Notes under the pieces: model-generated
Databases searched by the model: none
What the model saw: only the letters and a program-made list of their open reading frames with translations
Told to the model about the DNA's origin: nothing
Made by a program: the position numbers and the translations under genes
Shown: positions 4,271 to 6,834 of the stretch, piece after piece
How the letters are laid out: each line of letters begins with the position of its first letter
How positions within the stretch are numbered: the first letter of the stretch is position 1
DNA from: Acidobacteriota bacterium
GTDB lineage: Bacteria > Acidobacteriota > Aminicenantia > Aminicenantales > Saccharicenantaceae
Direction: 5' to 3'
Assembly (NCBI GenBank): GCA_003476685.1
Contig: DMVN01000084.1
Coordinates: 1-6,834, forward strand
DNA length: 6,834 nt

Positions 4271-6834
4271 CCGGATAATCAATTTCTCTTTACGGGAGAG
4301 ACTTCTCGTCGGAATACTGATACTGGTGATAATAGGCGCCGGTCTTTATTCTTTTATCAAGCTGCCGATAGATGCTTTCCCCGACGTCACCAGCGTCCAG
4401 GTGGAAATTCTCTCTTACGCCCCCGGCTATTCGCCTTTTGAAGTAGAAAAGTTCGTCACCTTTCCCCTGGAAATCAGCCTGCGCGGTCTGCCGGGCCTGA
4501 GTCAGCTGCGCTCGGTGTCGCGTTCCGGGCTATCGGTCATAACCGTGGTCTTCGAGGATAAAACCGATATCTATTTTGCCCGGCAACAGGTTTTCGAGCG
4601 GCTGTCTGAAGCCCGGGATAGGTTACCGGCCGGGGTGGAAACCAGTCTCGGCCCGATCGCCACGGCCATGGGTGAAATCTATCAATATACAATCGAAGGC
4701 AATGAACCCGGACCGGGAGAAGACTGGACACCCTACCTTACCGAGTTGCGCACCCTCCAGGACTGGGTAATCAGCCCGGTCCTAAAAAGCATCCCCGGAG
4801 TGATTGATGTCAACTCCTTCGGCGGCTTCATCAAACAATACCTGATCAAAGTCGACCCTGCCCGACTGCTGAAGTATGACCTGAGTCTGGCCCGGGTCGT
4901 GGCCGCGGTCGAAAACAGCAACCTCAACGTGGGCGGCAACGTGGTGGAAAAGGGCCAGCAGCAATTCATAGTCAGGGGCACCGGTTTGTTTAACAGCCTG
5001 GATGACCTTAAAAACACGGTCATCAAAGCCGAACGGGGTGTTCCCGTTCTTCTGCAGGACGTAGCCACGGTGGAAGAGGGGTTTGCCGTCCGGCAGGGTG
5101 CGGCCATCATCAACGGCCGGAAGGAAGCCGTCGGCGGTATTGTCCTGATGCTCCGGGGAGAAAACAGCCGGCAGGTTACCCGACGGGTCGAGCAGAAGGT
5201 GGCCGAAATCAACTCCGGCGGGCTGCTCCCGGTGGGTCTGAAGATTGTGCCTTTTTACAAGAGAACAGATATTGTGGAAAAAAGCGTCCGGACGATGGAA
5301 GAAGCCCTGCTGCTGGGGGCCTTGCTCGTTATATTTATTGTCTTCGTTTTTTTGCGCAGTTTCCGTGGCTCGCTGGTGGTCATCCTGTCCCTGCCCCTGG
5401 CCGTCCTGCTGACTTTCGTGGTCATGAAGCAAACCGGACTGACGGCCAACCTGATGTCTCTCGGGGGCCTGGCTATTTCCATCGGCATGATCATCGATGC
5501 GGCCATCATCCAGGTGGAAAACATTCAGCGCCACCTGGCCGAAAGCCGGAGAAAGGACCTGCCCACCTTCCTCCGGGCCGTGCTGGAGGTGCGAAAACCC
5601 AGCATCTTCGGGGAGATGATCATCGCCCTGACTTTCATCCCCCTTCTCAGCCTGCAGGGTATTGAGGGCAAGATGTTTTCCCCGCTGGCCCTAACCCTGT
5701 CCATTGCCATCATCTGCTCCCTGCTCATTTCACTGTTCATAATTCCCGGCCTGGCCTACCTGATACTGAAAGTCCCGGCCGACCGGCCCGACCGGTTGCT
5801 CAACACCCTCAACCGGTTCTACAGCGGGGGGTTGCGCTGGTCGCTCCGGCATGGCTGGCTGGTAGTCGGCCTGATGGTGGGGCTGCTGGCCTCGAGCCTG
5901 TTTCTCGTCCCTTCTCTCGGCCGGGAATTCATCCCGATCATGGATGAAGGGGCCTTTGACATGGACATCCAGATGCTTCCAGGCATCTCCCTCAAACAGG
6001 CTATGGACATCACCATGGAGGTGGAAAAAAGGCTGAAACAATTCCCGGAGCTAGAAACGATTGTTTCGCGCACCGGGCAGACCGGTCTGGCTCTGGAAGC
6101 CAGGGGGGTGGAAAAAACCGGTTTTGTCGGTTCACTCCAACCACGGGGGCAATGGACTTCGGCCCGTAGCCGGGAAGAGCTGACTGAAAAAATGCGCCAG
6201 GCCATCGAAGACATACCGGGAATTTCCTTTTCTTTCAGCCAGCCGATTGCCTGCCGGATTGACGAGCTGGTGGCCGGCACCAGGGCTCAGCTAATCATCA
6301 AGCTGTTCGGCGAAGACCTGGACCTTCTCCGGTCCAAGGCGGCGGAGATGGCCGCCGTTATCAGGGGAATACGGGGGGCGGCCGACCTGGTGGTGGAAAC
6401 CACATCCGGCCAGCCTTACATAATCATTGACCTTGACCGGCAAGCCCTGAAACGCCACGGACTGCAGGCAGCCGAGGTGCTGTCGCTGGTGGAAATAGCC
6501 TCGGCCGGGAAAGCTGTCACCAGGATGTACGAAGGAGAAAAGGCTTTTGAGGTGGTCATAAAATATCCGGAAGACCTGCGCAATTCGGTTGAAAAGCTGG
6601 GGGCCTTGCTGGTGGACACTCCCGGCGGTTATCGTCTGCCGCTGGGGCAACTGGCTCGGATTGAGGAAGTGGAAGGACCGGCCCAGATCAGCCGGGAAGC
6701 TGGTTTCAGACGGATCGGCCTCGAGGTCAACGTCACCGGGCGAGACCTGGGCAGCTTTGTGGCTGAAGCCCGGGAAAAAATCGGTCAGCGGGTCAGCCTG
6801 CCACCAGGATACCGGCTGGAATGGGGTGGCCAGT
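4263..6834 (+). CDS. Heavy-metal efflux RND transporter, CusA/CzcA family (3' end missing)
   Basis: Inner-membrane proton-driven pump of the HME-RND family. The 857 codons present are about 80% of the usual 1,030-1,050; the frame stays open to the right edge. Visible in order: TM1 (about 14-33), LPIDAFPDVT (34-43), the first porter loop, TM2-TM6 (about 346-505), TM7 (about 530-550), and most of the second porter loop, ending just before TM8. The TM4 motif is GMIIDAAIIQVEN (408-420) with D412 and E419. It resembles CusA (DAAIV..EN) and not CzcA (DFG...DGAV..VEN), and S406 stands where CzcA has its first Asp. By eye-alignment, the Cu/Ag-binding methionines M573, M623 and M672 of E. coli CusA correspond to D568, K618 and E668, so Cu/Ag export is not supported. 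The ATG at 4263 overlaps the adaptor stop, with AAGGAG at 4248-4253. Membership is secure; the metal is unknown. Confidence 0.95.
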   Translation, partial: MIDRIINFSLRERLLVGILILVIIGAGLYSFIKLPIDAFPDVTSVQVEILSYAPGYSPFEVEKFVTFPLEISLRGLPGLSQLRSVSRSGLSVITVVFEDKTDIYFARQQVFERLSEARDRLPAGVETSLGPIATAMGEIYQYTIEGNEPGPGEDWTPYLTELRTLQDWVISPVLKSIPGVIDVNSFGGFIKQYLIKVDPARLLKYDLSLARVVAAVENSNLNVGGNVVEKGQQQFIVRGTGLFNSLDDLKNTVIKAERGVPVLLQDVATVEEGFAVRQGAAIINGRKEAVGGIVLMLRGENSRQVTRRVEQKVAEINSGGLLPVGLKIVPFYKRTDIVEKSVRTMEEALLLGALLVIFIVFVFLRSFRGSLVVILSLPLAVLLTFVVMKQTGLTANLMSLGGLAISIGMIIDAAIIQVENIQRHLAESRRKDLPTFLRAVLEVRKPSIFGEMIIALTFIPLLSLQGIEGKMFSPLALTLSIAIICSLLISLFIIPGLAYLILKVPADRPDRLLNTLNRFYSGGLRWSLRHGWLVVGLMVGLLASSLFLVPSLGREFIPIMDEGAFDMDIQMLPGISLKQAMDITMEVEKRLKQFPELETIVSRTGQTGLALEARGVEKTGFVGSLQPRGQWTSARSREELTEKMRQAIEDIPGISFSFSQPIACRIDELVAGTRAQLIIKLFGEDLDLLRSKAAEMAAVIRGIRGAADLVVETTSGQPYIIIDLDRQALKRHGLQAAEVLSLVEIASAGKAVTRMYEGEKAFEVVIKYPEDLRNSVEKLGALLVDTPGGYRLPLGQLARIEEVEGPAQISREAGFRRIGLEVNVTGRDLGSFVAEAREKIGQRVSLPPGYRLEWGGQ

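Noticed and set aside
5461..5520. Calling the pump a Cu/Ag exporter (cusA) from its DAAI TM4 motif alone.
   Set aside because: The three porter-domain methionines that define the CusA metal site are not present at the aligned positions, and the adaptor lacks the CusB methionine cluster.
4782..5534. A 250-codon open frame on the minus strand, and several 60-160 codon frames on either strand inside the pump gene.
   Set aside because: They lie entirely within the pump coding region, have low-complexity or Gln/His/Arg-biased translations with no family motif, and are explained by the codon bias of the real frame.

Overview
The window is about 6.8 kb of moderately GC-rich bacterial DNA with tightly packed genes. 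It holds two divergent transcription units around one short intergenic region (about 1366-1557). The diderm export machinery (TolC-type channel, lipoprotein adaptor, RND pump) shows a Gram-negative-type envelope. The unusual long Hfq-like protein, together with the composition, suggests Acidobacteriota or a relative such as Aminicenantes. That placement is inference only; there is no rRNA or marker gene here.

Left, minus strand (41-1365): an Hfq/Sm-like RNA-binding protein followed by pdxA (4-hydroxythreonine-4-phosphate dehydrogenase, vitamin B6 synthesis). The two overlap by an ATGA, so pdxA translation is probably coupled to hfq. The extreme left edge (1-40) may be the 3' end of a plus-strand gene whose stop directly abuts the pdxA stop.

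Middle: the intergenic region carries a good hfq-side promoter (1404-1432, minus strand), two overlapping dyads (1483-1505) that could be an operator, and a strong plus-strand promoter (1520-1549). The plus-strand promoter lies so close to the first ATG (1558) that the mRNA would be leaderless or nearly so.

Right, plus strand (1558-6834): a probable four-gene metal-efflux operon. It begins with a small predicted secreted His-rich protein of no recognised family. Next come a TolC-family outer-membrane channel, a CusB/CzcB-type periplasmic adaptor lipoprotein with a His-rich tail, and a CusA/CzcA-type heavy-metal RND pump that runs off the right edge after 857 codons. Together the last three form a tripartite pump spanning both membranes, and the small His-rich protein is a candidate periplasmic metal-binding accessory. 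The pump has a CusA-like membrane proton-relay helix but lacks the three porter-domain methionines that bind Cu/Ag in E. coli CusA, so its substrate cannot be assigned with confidence. No metal-responsive regulator, mobile element, CRISPR array, tRNA or rRNA gene was seen.
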